DNA from: an uncultured Marvinbryantia sp.
GTDB taxonomy: Bacteria; Bacillota; Clostridia; Lachnospirales; Lachnospiraceae
Reading direction: 5' to 3'
Assembly (NCBI GenBank): GCA_934373455.1
Contig: CAKRON010000006.1
Span: 1 to 55,434 of the forward strand
DNA: 55,434 nt
Below, piece by piece: positions 1-7,584 of this stretch. How positions within the stretch are numbered: position 1 is the stretch's first letter; each line of letters opens with the position of its first letter. The notes under the pieces were generated by a model, which worked only from the letters and a program-made list of their open reading frames with translations, did not search any database and was not told the origin of the DNA. The translations under genes were made by a program, and so were the position numbers.

Positions 1-1120
1 GGTTTGGCGGGATCGGAATCTGGTTTTCACGGAAAATCGTGGCAACAATCGTAGCGGTAGATCCTACAATTTCATTACGGAAAGTAACCGGCTGGGAAGT
101 GGAGAAGTCATTGATACGGTGATGGTCAATGACTTCCAGCACTTCAGCCTTTTCGATAGCATTTACAGATTGAGAAAATTCATTATGGTCCACAAGAATC
201 AACTTACGTTTTGGCGCATCCATGATGTGATATCTGGAAATATACCCGACTAGCTGTTCATTCTGATCGACAACCGGATAAGCGCGGTAACGATTGCGGA
301 GCATTTTCACACCGACGTCTTCAGCAAGCTCATTGGTATGGAAAGAAATCGGATTTTTCTTCATAATTCGCTCCACCGATGGCGCAAAATACAGATAACG
401 TGAAGTATTCATCGTGCCATGTCCGGAGAGAATAATCGGACAGTGATGGAGTCTGGCTTCTTCAATGACACTCTCATCTACCGCATCGGCCCAGACAATC
501 ACCAGCATACCCGCTCCCAGCTGAATACATTTCTTCTGGGCGTTGGTATCTGCGCCGACGATTACGATTCGCTTCTCCACATCATAGAAATTCAGACGTT
601 CTGCCTCAGTCATGGCAATGATACTTACTTTACCGTTAATAGTGGCAGCCGGATCATCAAAAAGGATGGTACCGTTCAAAGTTTTACGGATATTTTCTGA
701 AGAGGTATGAGCCAGAATGTCAATAGATCTGGCAGTATCATCCAGTCCGACTACAGAAATATCTGATTTTGTGACCATTCCAAGTAGATGTCGTTCTTCA
801 TCGACTACTCCGCAATATGCCAGATTATTCTTCTGCATAACCTGCAAAGTATCGTAAATGGTAGTATCCGGGGTAATGCATATCGGCGCATCCATTTCTA
901 TCTCAGACAATTTCATTCTTGCATCCTGAAGTAAAAGTGGTGCCTGAAAACCAAAACGATCCAGCAAATAGGTGGTTTCTGAATTCAGAGAACCAAGACG
1001 GCAAGGAATCGTTGGAATACCCATAGACTTTTTGAAAAAGGCATAGGCAATAGATGATGCAATGGAATCCGTGTCAGGATGTCTGTGACCAGTGATATAT
1101 ACAGGACTTTTCTTTTTCAT
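1..1120 (-). CDS. Family II (DHH) inorganic pyrophosphatase with CBS/DRTGG insert, 3' end outside window
   Basis: Reading leftwards from ATG 1118-1120, 373 codons stay open to the window edge, so the C-terminal DHHA2 part is missing. The N-terminus has the DHH-family metal motif GHRHPDTDS (residues 11-19). Near residues 311-334 come VDHNE and VIDHH, the second half of the manganese site. About 220 residues separate these motifs, far more than in a plain PpaC; this stretch includes CBS-like segments and a DRTGG-like region, as in the nucleotide-regulated pyrophosphatases of Clostridia. The inferred reaction is PPi to two phosphates in the cytoplasm, gated by adenine nucleotides. AGGAGG lies 8 nt upstream of the start. 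The gene begins 13 nt after the metY stop, so the two are probably co-transcribed. Confidence 0.85.
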   Translation of the reverse strand, partial: MKKKSPVYITGHRHPDTDSIASSIAYAFFKKSMGIPTIPCRLGSLNSETTYLLDRFGFQAPLLLQDARMKLSEIEMDAPICITPDTTIYDTLQVMQKNNLAYCGVVDEERHLLGMVTKSDISVVGLDDTARSIDILAHTSSENIRKTLNGTILFDDPAATINGKVSIIAMTEAERLNFYDVEKRIVIVGADTNAQKKCIQLGAGMLVIVWADAVDESVIEEARLHHCPIILSGHGTMNTSRYLYFAPSVERIMKKNPISFHTNELAEDVGVKMLRNRYRAYPVVDQNEQLVGYISRYHIMDAPKRKLILVDHNEFSQSVNAIEKAEVLEVIDHHRINDFSTSQPVTFRNEIVGSTATIVATIFRENQIPIPPN

Positions 1121-1133
1121 GAAAAAACCTCCA

Positions 1134-2420
1134 TTATTTTATTGCATCCAGTGCATTTGAAATATCAGCAATCAGATCTTCTTTATCTTCCAGACCAAGG
1201 CTGATGCGAATCAGTTCAGCCGGTACGCCTGCTTCCAACAACTGTTCATCCGTCATCTGACGATGTGTGGAAGTAGCAGGATTCAGGCAGCAGGTGCGGG
1301 CATCTGCAACATGAGTCTCGATGGCACCCAGCTTCAGGTTCTGCATAAATACAGAGGCAGCTTCCCGACCGCCTTTTAAACCGAAGGATACGACACCGCA
1401 GCCTCCATTTGGAAGATACTTTTGAGCACGTTCATAATATTTACTGGATGGAAGTCCGGAATAATTTACATAGGCTACCTTTGGATGTGCTTCCAGAAAT
1501 TCAGCAACAGCCTGTCCATTTTCCACATGCTTTGGCATACGCACATGGAGAGACTCCAGCCCAAGATTCAAAATAAATGCATTTTGCGGAGACTGCATAC
1601 AGCCTAAATCACGCATCAGCTGAGAGGTACATTTGGTAATAAACGCACCTTCTTTTCCAAATTTTTCCGCATAAGTAATGCCGTGATAGCTCTCATCCGG
1701 TGTGCAAAGTCCAGGGTATTTATCTGCATGAGCCATCCAGTCAAAGCGACCGCTGTCGACAATGGCTCCACCAAGAGCAGCACCGTGGCCATCCATATAT
1801 TTGGTAGTAGAATGGGTCACAATATCCGCACCCCATTCGAAAGGTCGGCAGTTTACCGGAGTAGGGAAAGTGTTGTCCACAATGAGAGGAACACCGTGGG
1901 CATGGGCAACTCTGGCAAATAATTCAATATCCAGAATAGTCAGAGCCGGATTGGCAATTGTCTCACCGAACATCAACTTGGTGTTAGGCTGGAATGCGGC
2001 ATTTAATTCTTCTTCTGTAGCATCCGGAGAAACAAATGTAGCAGAGATGCCCATTTTCTTCAATGTGACGGCAATCAGGTTAAAAGTTCCGCCATAAATA
2101 GAAGAGGACGCAACGATATGATCGCCACATTCACAGATATTAAATAATGCAAAAAAGTTGGCAGCCTGTCCGGAAGAAGTCAGCATGGCTGCTGTACCAC
2201 CCTCCATAGCAGCAATCTTTGCGGCAACATGGTCAGTGGTTGGATTCTGGAGTCTGGAATAAAAATATCCGGAAGCCTCCAGATCAAAAAGCTTGCCCAT
2301 ATCTTCGCTGGTGCTGTATTTAAAAGTAGTGGACTGGACAATAGGAATCTGTCTCGGTTCACCGTTGCCAGGGGTATAACCAGCCTGGACACATTTCGTT
2401 CCGATTCTGTAATCGTTCAT
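1134..2420 (-). CDS. metY: O-acetylhomoserine aminocarboxypropyltransferase (O-acetylhomoserine sulfhydrylase)
   Basis: This 428-residue protein matches the Cys/Met-metabolism PLP enzymes in length and motifs. It has the N-terminal TKCVQAGY and PIVQSTTF segments, the cofactor-binding SSGQAANFF region, and HSTTKYMDGHG, whose lysine would form the PLP aldimine. The family makes homocysteine from O-acetylhomoserine and sulfide in the cytoplasm. I place the start at ATG 2418-2420 because AAGGAG precedes it at good spacing and the protein then begins MNDYRIGTKC as in homologues. A longer frame reaching 2525 would add 35 residues without a ribosome site. A minus-strand promoter lies at 2458-2486. 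I see no SAM riboswitch or T-box upstream. Confidence 0.93.
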   Translation of the reverse strand: MNDYRIGTKCVQAGYTPGNGEPRQIPIVQSTTFKYSTSEDMGKLFDLEASGYFYSRLQNPTTDHVAAKIAAMEGGTAAMLTSSGQAANFFALFNICECGDHIVASSSIYGGTFNLIAVTLKKMGISATFVSPDATEEELNAAFQPNTKLMFGETIANPALTILDIELFARVAHAHGVPLIVDNTFPTPVNCRPFEWGADIVTHSTTKYMDGHGAALGGAIVDSGRFDWMAHADKYPGLCTPDESYHGITYAEKFGKEGAFITKCTSQLMRDLGCMQSPQNAFILNLGLESLHVRMPKHVENGQAVAEFLEAHPKVAYVNYSGLPSSKYYERAQKYLPNGGCGVVSFGLKGGREAASVFMQNLKLGAIETHVADARTCCLNPATSTHRQMTDEQLLEAGVPAELIRISLGLEDKEDLIADISNALDAIK

Positions 2421-2457
2421 AATATTCTCCTTAAAAATATAAGATAATGTTATTACT

Positions 2458-2486
2458 ATGGTATCATTTTCATATTTTATTTTCAA
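2458..2486 (-). promoter_or_regulatory. Promoter for metY-pyrophosphatase pair
   Basis: On the minus strand, TTGAAA (2481-2486) and TACCAT (2458-2463) are separated by exactly 17 nt, about 40 nt upstream of the metY start. Confidence 0.5.
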
Positions 2487-2559
2487 TAAGATAGAAAAAG
2501 TATAGTAGACTAATTGTTCTGACAATTTAAAATAAAATAATAAAAAAACAGAAATATAG

Positions 2560-2588
2560 TTGACATTTATAGAATACTGTGATATTAT
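2560..2588 (+). promoter_or_regulatory. Strong sigma-A-type promoter ahead of a noncoding region
   Basis: A perfect TTGACA (2560-2565), a 17-nt spacer and TATTAT (2583-2588). It points away from metY into about 450 nt without a credible gene, which implies a transcribed leader or a stand-alone RNA starting near 2595. Confidence 0.75.
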
Positions 2589-2594
2589 TCAATT

Positions 2595-2884
2595 ATCAAA
2601 AGAAAAGACAAATAAAAGAAAGAGGTACAGTCCAATGAAATAAGAATCTTTAGCCAATAAGAATCCTCACAGAAAAGAATACAATCTGAAGGAAGATGAT
2701 TAAGATGAAAGGCAGAGATCCATAACAGAATGGACAAAGAAGTAAAATTTAAAGACAGGAGGTATAGTCCAACAGGAACATAAGGTACCAAATTCGCAGA
2801 CAATGAAAGATGAAGGTGTAGACAATGAAATTACAGGAAATTCATTAAGAGCCCGATCGAGAGAAAAAAGAATCGATCGGGCTC
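2595..2884 (+). ncRNA. Candidate noncoding RNA of unknown class (possibly raiA-like)
   Basis: The stretch follows a near-consensus promoter, is purine-rich, and has no frame with a ribosome site and plausible composition. The 13-nt motif AGGTAYAGTCCAA occurs twice (2623-2635 and 2760-2772). GGTAC at 2624-2628 can pair with GTACC at 2785-2789, and GTCCA at 2630-2634 with TGGAC at 2731-2735. It ends in a perfect 12-bp hairpin. Size, the strong private promoter and the terminal hairpin fit abundant stand-alone Firmicute RNAs such as the raiA motif, but I cannot confirm that class from memory. It could instead be a long leader for the ECF gene at 3046. Confidence 0.45.
2849..2884 (+). terminator. 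12-bp perfect hairpin at the end of the noncoding region
   Basis: GAGCCCGATCGA (2849-2860) pairs perfectly with TCGATCGGGCTC (2873-2884) around a 12-nt A-rich loop. The tail is CTTTCGTG, not a run of T, so it may be an RNA 3'-end stem, a processing site or an attenuator rather than a strong terminator. Confidence 0.45.
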
Positions 2885-2983
2885 CTTTCGTGTACGGTAA
2901 TCAACAAGTCGTAAAGAAACCATATTTTATAGGAAAGAAGTCGAACGACAAACTGACATTTGAAAAAAAGAAAGAACTGGTTC

Positions 2984-3012
2984 TTTAAAAATAAGATGTT
3001 CTCTTCTATGAT
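2984..3012 (+). promoter_or_regulatory. Possible promoter for the ECF S-component gene
   Basis: TTTAAA (2984-2989), a 17-nt spacer and TATGAT (3007-3012), ending 33 nt before the start codon. The -35 box is weak; transcription could also come from the promoter at 2560. Confidence 0.35.
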
Positions 3013-3045
3013 AAGTGCAACACAGACAAATGGAGGAGAAACATT

Positions 3046-3570
3046 ATGAAAGAGAATACAGCAAAATATGTCACTGTTAACGCATTATCTATCGCATTAG
3101 TCTGTATCGCTACTATGGCAATACAGATTCCGATTCCACTGGGATACATGCACCTTGGAAATACCTGTATATTATTGGTTGCAGCATTATTTGGCCCAAC
3201 AACCGGATTATTAGCCGGAGGAATCGGTTCCGCTCTGGCAGATCTGCTGACAGGTTATCCGCAGTGGGTGATCCCTACACTGATTATCAAAAGTATTATG
3301 GGACTGGCCATTGGAGTGATTGCATATAAAAAAGGCAGTAAGCTCCACATGTTTTCAGTCAGAACATTTCTTGGTTCTGTAGCCGGTGTGGTGATCATGA
3401 TCTTTGGATATTTTGCAGCAGGAGCTATTATGAACGGAAGCATTTATACAGGATGGACACAGGTACCGGGACTGACATTGGAAGGTGTGATTGGTATGGT
3501 CGTATTTTACGCAATTGGACTGGTACTGGAAAAAGCAAATGTGGTCAAAGTATTGAATCTGGAAGGTTAA
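3046..3570 (+). CDS. ECF-type vitamin transporter S component (riboflavin/HMP-type fold)
   Basis: A 174-residue protein of about six membrane segments with the layout of the ECF S-component family once called DUF1393: a short cytoplasmic N-terminus, GYMHLGNTCILL after the first helix, then the helix-packing stretch GLLAGGIGSALADLL. S components bind one vitamin and dock on a shared EcfAA'T energy module, which is not in this window, so the gene would use a housekeeping module encoded elsewhere. The substrate cannot be told from sequence; riboflavin, thiamine precursors and pyridoxal have all been seen in relatives. GGAGGAG precedes the ATG by 7 nt, and a T-tailed terminator follows 33 nt after the stop, so it looks monocistronic. 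Confidence 0.85.
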   Translation: MKENTAKYVTVNALSIALVCIATMAIQIPIPLGYMHLGNTCILLVAALFGPTTGLLAGGIGSALADLLTGYPQWVIPTLIIKSIMGLAIGVIAYKKGSKLHMFSVRTFLGSVAGVVIMIFGYFAAGAIMNGSIYTGWTQVPGLTLEGVIGMVVFYAIGLVLEKANVVKVLNLEG

Positions 3571-3603
3571 AACAATAATCATAAATCATATAATATAGGA
3601 AAG

Positions 3604-3639
3604 AAAGCAATCTGGGGATGAAACTCAGGTTGCTTTTTT
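3604..3639 (+). terminator. Intrinsic terminator after the ECF gene (first of two copies)
   Basis: AAAGCAATCTG (3604-3614) pairs with CAGGTTGCTTT (3626-3636), followed by T's. The 34 nt at 3599-3632 recur exactly at 5483-5516. Confidence 0.8.
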
Positions 3640-3652
3640 AATCTTCTATAAG

Positions 3653-3681
3653 TTGAGATAAAACATGCTATATGGTAAAAT
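3653..3681 (+). promoter_or_regulatory. Promoter for the AAA/PD-(D/E)XK gene
   Basis: TTGAGA (3653-3658), a 17-nt spacer and TAAAAT (3676-3681), 56 nt upstream of the start codon and just beyond the preceding terminator. Confidence 0.6.
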
Positions 3682-3737
3682 GAAGAAGTATTAGGATCTA
3701 TAGCATAAGTTAGGATTTCCAATAGGGAGTATTTGAA

Positions 3738-5285
3738 ATGGCAGAAAAAGTATTTAATATTACAGGTCCATGTGTGCCAGAATTACATTATATGGTAGAT
3801 ACCAGTAAGAAGATCCAAAAGATTATCGGAGGATATATTGAAAAAGGTTATTATTTTACAATTAATCGTGCGCGCCAATATGGAAAAACGACCACAATTG
3901 GTTTATTGACAAGGGCATTAAAGAAGGATTATATTGTGCTGCCAATTAGTTTCGAGGGATTCGGTGCTGAAGTATTTTCAGACGAGAAGACGTTTGTTGA
4001 GACTTTTATGAGACGCTGCTATCAAAGGGTTCCGGTGTCAATGAAAAAGGAACATTTCGCAGAATTGTTAAAGGATCATCAGATGGTGACAAATCTGGCT
4101 GAATTGGGAGACAGAATTGTTGAATTAACAGAAGCAGCTCCGGCACCGGTAGTGCTTGTGATTGATGAAGTGGATAAAAGTTCCAATGAGCAGCTGTTTT
4201 TGGATTTTTTAGGAATGCTTCGGGAAAAATATAATGATCGATTACTTTATGATGCATCCACTTTTTACAGCGTGATTCTGGTTGGGGTTCATGATGTGAA
4301 AAATTTGAAATTAAAACTTCGTTCTGAGGAACGTGCGACGCTAAACAGTCCCTGGAATATTGCAGTTCCATTCGAAATTGATATGAGTTTTTCACCAGAC
4401 GAAATAGCAACGATGCTTCAGGAATATGAATCAGATTATCACACGGGAATGTGTATATCAGATGTAGGAGAAAGAATCTATTATTATACAAGCGGATATC
4501 CTTTCCTGGTTAGTTATGTTTGCAAAACAATTCATGATGATCATTTATCATGGAATACAGAAGGAGTCGATGAAGCAAAGAAGAAGATTACAAAAACAGG
4601 AAATACACTGTTTGATGATGTAATAAAAAATATCACAAATAATGCGAAATTTGATGATTTACTTCGGCGGATTCTGTACGTGGGAGAGGAAGTAGCATAC
4701 CAGTTTAATAATCCTGAGATTGAACTGGGAAGTATATATGGTATTTTGAAAGAACAGGATCATATGACGGTAGTCTCCAATATAATTTTCAAAATTATTA
4801 TTACGGATTACTATATTTCAGTAGATCCGAATAAAGAAAGAATTGCACTTTTTGAAGAAAGCCGATATAAATTTATAAAAAATGGTGGTTTGGATATGCC
4901 ATTGATTATGTCAAGATTTACAGAATTTATGAAAGAAGAATATCGGGAAGAAGATAGTGCTTTTATTGAGCGAGAAGGAAGACTGCTTTTTCTGGGATTT
5001 TTAAAACCGATCATTAACGGAACAGGACACTATGATATAGAATCGGAAATTCGTGGCAATCGTCGTATGGATGTAGTGGTACATTATGGCATTTACAGAT
5101 ATATTATCGAATTGAAAATCTGGCATGGCGAGAGCAAAGCGAAGGAAGCCATTGAGCAGTTAAAAGAATATTTGTTTATTAAGCAGGAAAAAGAAGGATA
5201 TCTGCTCAGTTTTTGTGATAATCTGAAAGCACCGCGTGAAGCAAAGGTGTATGAAGTAGATGGCTATAAAATATATCAGATGTGA
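3738..5285 (+). CDS. AAA-like ATPase with C-terminal PD-(D/E)XK nuclease domain
   Basis: The 515-residue protein has an N-terminal STAND/archaeal-ATPase-like nucleotide site: RARQYGKTTT (residues 44-53) as Walker A and VVLVIDEVD (138-146) as Walker B. A long helical region follows. Near the C-terminus are the nuclease signatures MDVVV (D445) and IIELK (E458, K460), the spacing of a PD-(D/E)XK core. Such AAA plus DUF1703-type proteins occur in many copies in gut Firmicutes and Bacteroidetes. Their role is unproven; mobile-element or defence functions have been proposed. The last four codons and the stop lie inside the repeat starting at 5272, so that repeat supplies the C-terminus. It has its own promoter. 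Spacing from GGGAG to the ATG is normal. Confidence 0.8.
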   Translation: MAEKVFNITGPCVPELHYMVDTSKKIQKIIGGYIEKGYYFTINRARQYGKTTTIGLLTRALKKDYIVLPISFEGFGAEVFSDEKTFVETFMRRCYQRVPVSMKKEHFAELLKDHQMVTNLAELGDRIVELTEAAPAPVVLVIDEVDKSSNEQLFLDFLGMLREKYNDRLLYDASTFYSVILVGVHDVKNLKLKLRSEERATLNSPWNIAVPFEIDMSFSPDEIATMLQEYESDYHTGMCISDVGERIYYYTSGYPFLVSYVCKTIHDDHLSWNTEGVDEAKKKITKTGNTLFDDVIKNITNNAKFDDLLRRILYVGEEVAYQFNNPEIELGSIYGILKEQDHMTVVSNIIFKIIITDYYISVDPNKERIALFEESRYKFIKNGGLDMPLIMSRFTEFMKEEYREEDSAFIEREGRLLFLGFLKPIINGTGHYDIESEIRGNRRMDVVVHYGIYRYIIELKIWHGESKAKEAIEQLKEYLFIKQEKEGYLLSFCDNLKAPREAKVYEVDGYKIYQM

Positions 5286-5451
5286 GATGACTCCCGCCTC
5301 TTCAGGTGGCGAGGAGCAAATTAATATCAGTGGTGGGAGTCAATCCCCCATCTGATATAGCCTCCGGCAGGATTGCAGAGATGCGCAAAAGAAATATGTC
5401 ATGCTTTGCATGACGCGCATCTCGCAGCAAGAATGCCGAGGCATTCTTGAA
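5272..5451 (+). repeat. Structured 180-bp repeat, copy 1
   Basis: The 175 nt from 5277 to 5451 match 14583-14757 with only two substitutions (5296 and 5324). It has an 11-bp perfect inverted repeat (TATATCAGATG 5272-5282 / CATCTGATATA 5349-5359) enclosing a GACTCCC/GGGAGTC stem. Next come GAGATGCGC/GCGCATCTC around the hairpin GTCATGC-TTT-GCATGAC, and a final hairpin AAGAATGC-CGAG-GCATTCTT. The layout suggests a folded RNA or a MITE/REP-like DNA element. It begins inside the last codons of the AAA nuclease gene. Confidence 0.85.
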
Positions 5452-5614
5452 GAAAATGTTGTGGCATATCGTGACAAAGCATGAAAGAAAGCAATCTGGG
5501 GATGAAACTCAGGTTGTTTTTTTCGTGTGCATTTTTGATAAATAGTTATTTTGCACAAAGAAAATATACATGATACGAAATTAGATTTTTTTTGCATTGG
5601 ATATATGCGCAGAC
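5452..5614 (+). other. Junction stretch between repeat, duplicated terminator and truncated Cna-B gene
   Basis: Apart from the terminator at 5488-5523 I see no gene. There is an imperfect palindrome bounded by TGTGCA and TGCACA (about 5527-5560) and an eight-T run near 5586-5593, but no promoter or ribosome site for the downstream frame. Confidence 0.5.
5488..5523 (+). terminator. Second copy of the ECF-gene terminator
   Basis: AAAGCAATCTG (5488-5498) pairs with CAGGTTGTTTT (5510-5520), followed by T's. The core 5483-5516 is identical to 3599-3632, 1,884 bp upstream; the next base differs (T instead of C). Confidence 0.75.
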
Positions 5615-6100
5615 ATGGCAGACGAAAAAAACATATCAAAGGTTGAGGTGAGTGGTCAGAAGACATGGGTTGATAATAATAATGAAAATAAGAAGAGACC
5701 GACCAGTATCACTATTAACTTGCTTGCAAATGGAAATACAACAGGTAAGAGCAAGACAGTAACGGCAGATGATGGCTGGGCATGGAAATTTACAGATCTT
5801 CCGAAATATGATGATAATGGAAACGAAATTATTTATACAATTAAAGAGGCTGATGTAGATGGATATGTTCCAACATATGATGATAAACAGCAGAATGTAA
5901 CGAACACTTACAAGCCAGAAAAAGTTGAGGTACGCATAAGTAAGAGATGGGATGATGCCGATAACCAGGATGGAAAGCGTCCAAATAGTATTACGGTAGA
6001 ATTACTTGCTAATGGTATTACAACTGGAAAAACATTAATCCTGAACAAAGATGATAAGTGGACAGGAAGCTTCACAGATCTTGATAAAAAGGCAAATGGT

Positions 6101-6103
6101 TAA
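6101..6103 (+). other. In-frame nonsense codon in Cna-B gene
   Basis: TAA stands where the aligned repeats have a lysine- or glutamate-type codon (KKANG-stop-EIKYIIKEVEVTGYE). The reading frame continues beyond it with intact repeat sequence. Confidence 0.85.
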
Positions 6104-7473
6104 GAAATAAAATATATCATTAAAGAGGTTGAGGTTACTGGTTACGAAAGTAAAATTATAGAAAAAGAAAAGAATGTTTATGAGATAACGAACAGCCATA
6201 CACCGGAGAAGACCAGTGTCAGCGGAACGAAGACCTGGGACGACAACAGGAACCAGGACGGAAAGCGCCCGGATCATATCATCCTTCACTTGTTCGCAAA
6301 TGGAACAGAGCTTACGGACAAAGTAAAAGTTGTGACTGCGGAAAACGATTGGGAGTGGTCATTTACAGATCTTCCGAAGTATGCAAATGGTACAGAGCTC
6401 ACTTATACCGTCACAGAAGAAGCGGTAACAGGCTACACAACAGATATTACTGGAAATGCAGCAACAGGATTTACAATTACTAATACACATACCCCAGAAC
6501 TGATTTCCATAGAAGGAAAGAAGAACTGGAACGATGCTGGCAACCAGGATGGCAAACGTCCATCCAGTATTACCATCAATCTCCTTGCAAATGGTAATAA
6601 AGTAGCAGAAAAGAACGTAACAGCAGCTGATAACTGGAGTTGGTCATTTAAAGATCAGCCGAAATATGCAAATGGTGCAGAAATTGTTTATACCATTACT
6701 GAAGATGCAGTAGATGGATATGCTACCAAGATCAATGGTTACAATGTGGAAAACAGCTACACACCGAATAAGATCAGTGTTGGTGTAACCAAAGCATGGA
6801 ATGATGCTAATAACCAGGATGGTATCCGGACAAATACAGTAGTTGTAAAACTTCTTGCAGATGGAAAAGATACCGGAAAGACATTGCAGCTGACAGCAGC
6901 CAATAACTGGACCGGAACGTTCACAGATCTGGATGAGAAGAAAGCCGGCAAGGATATCACCTATACTGTAGAGGAAGTAAATGTACCGACAGGTTATACA
7001 GTCGCAATTACAGGTGATGCTAAGGCAGGTTTCATCGTAACGAACAGTCATACACCGGATACTACCGAGGTAAGCGGAAGCAAAACCTGGAATGATGCGA
7101 ACAACCAGGATGGAAAGCGTCCATCAAGTATTACCATCAATCTCCTTGCAAATGGAGTATGGGTAGATAGTAAAGAAGTAAAAGTAGCCGATAACTGGAG
7201 CTGGAAGTTTACGAATCTGTCGAAGAATGCAGAAGGAAAGCCGCTTGTTTATACTGTTACAGAAAAAGCAGTACCAGGTTACACAACTACCGTAAGTGGC
7301 TACAATGTAACCAACAGTTACACACCGGAGAAGACCAGCATCAGTGTAACGAAAGCATGGGCAGATGCCAACAACCAGGATGGCATTCGTACCGGAGTGG
7401 TAGTAGTAGAACTGTATGCAGATAATGTGGCTACCGGAAAGATGCTCAGCCTGACAGCAGCCAACAGCTGGAT

Positions 7474-7483
7474 GGGAAGGGAA
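7474..7483 (+). other. GGGAA tandem duplication causing a frameshift
   Basis: GGGAAGGGAA replaces the single GGGAA expected for WxGSFTGLDKKK. Removing five bases restores the repeat in the downstream frame. Confidence 0.85.
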
Positions 7484-7584
7484 GTTTTACCGGATTAGAT
7501 AAGAAGAAAGCCGGTAAAGACATCTCTTACACGGTAAAAGAAGTATCCGAGGTCAAAGGTTATACCACAACGATTACCGGAAAT

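Noticed and set aside
1422..2447. Several plus-strand open frames opposite metY
   Set aside because: They are antisense to a well-conserved enzyme and lack start signals.
2421..2525. A 35-residue N-terminal extension of MetY
   Set aside because: It has no ribosome site, runs through the promoter, and homologues begin at the internal MNDYRIGTKC.
2421..2600. SAM riboswitch or T-box upstream of metY
   Set aside because: None of the conserved cores could be found; the sequence is simple A/T-rich DNA.
2585..2988. Small frames in the noncoding region before the ECF gene (for example 2803-2988)
   Set aside because: No ribosome site; one crosses the perfect hairpin; composition is Lys/Glu-rich and unlike a protein.
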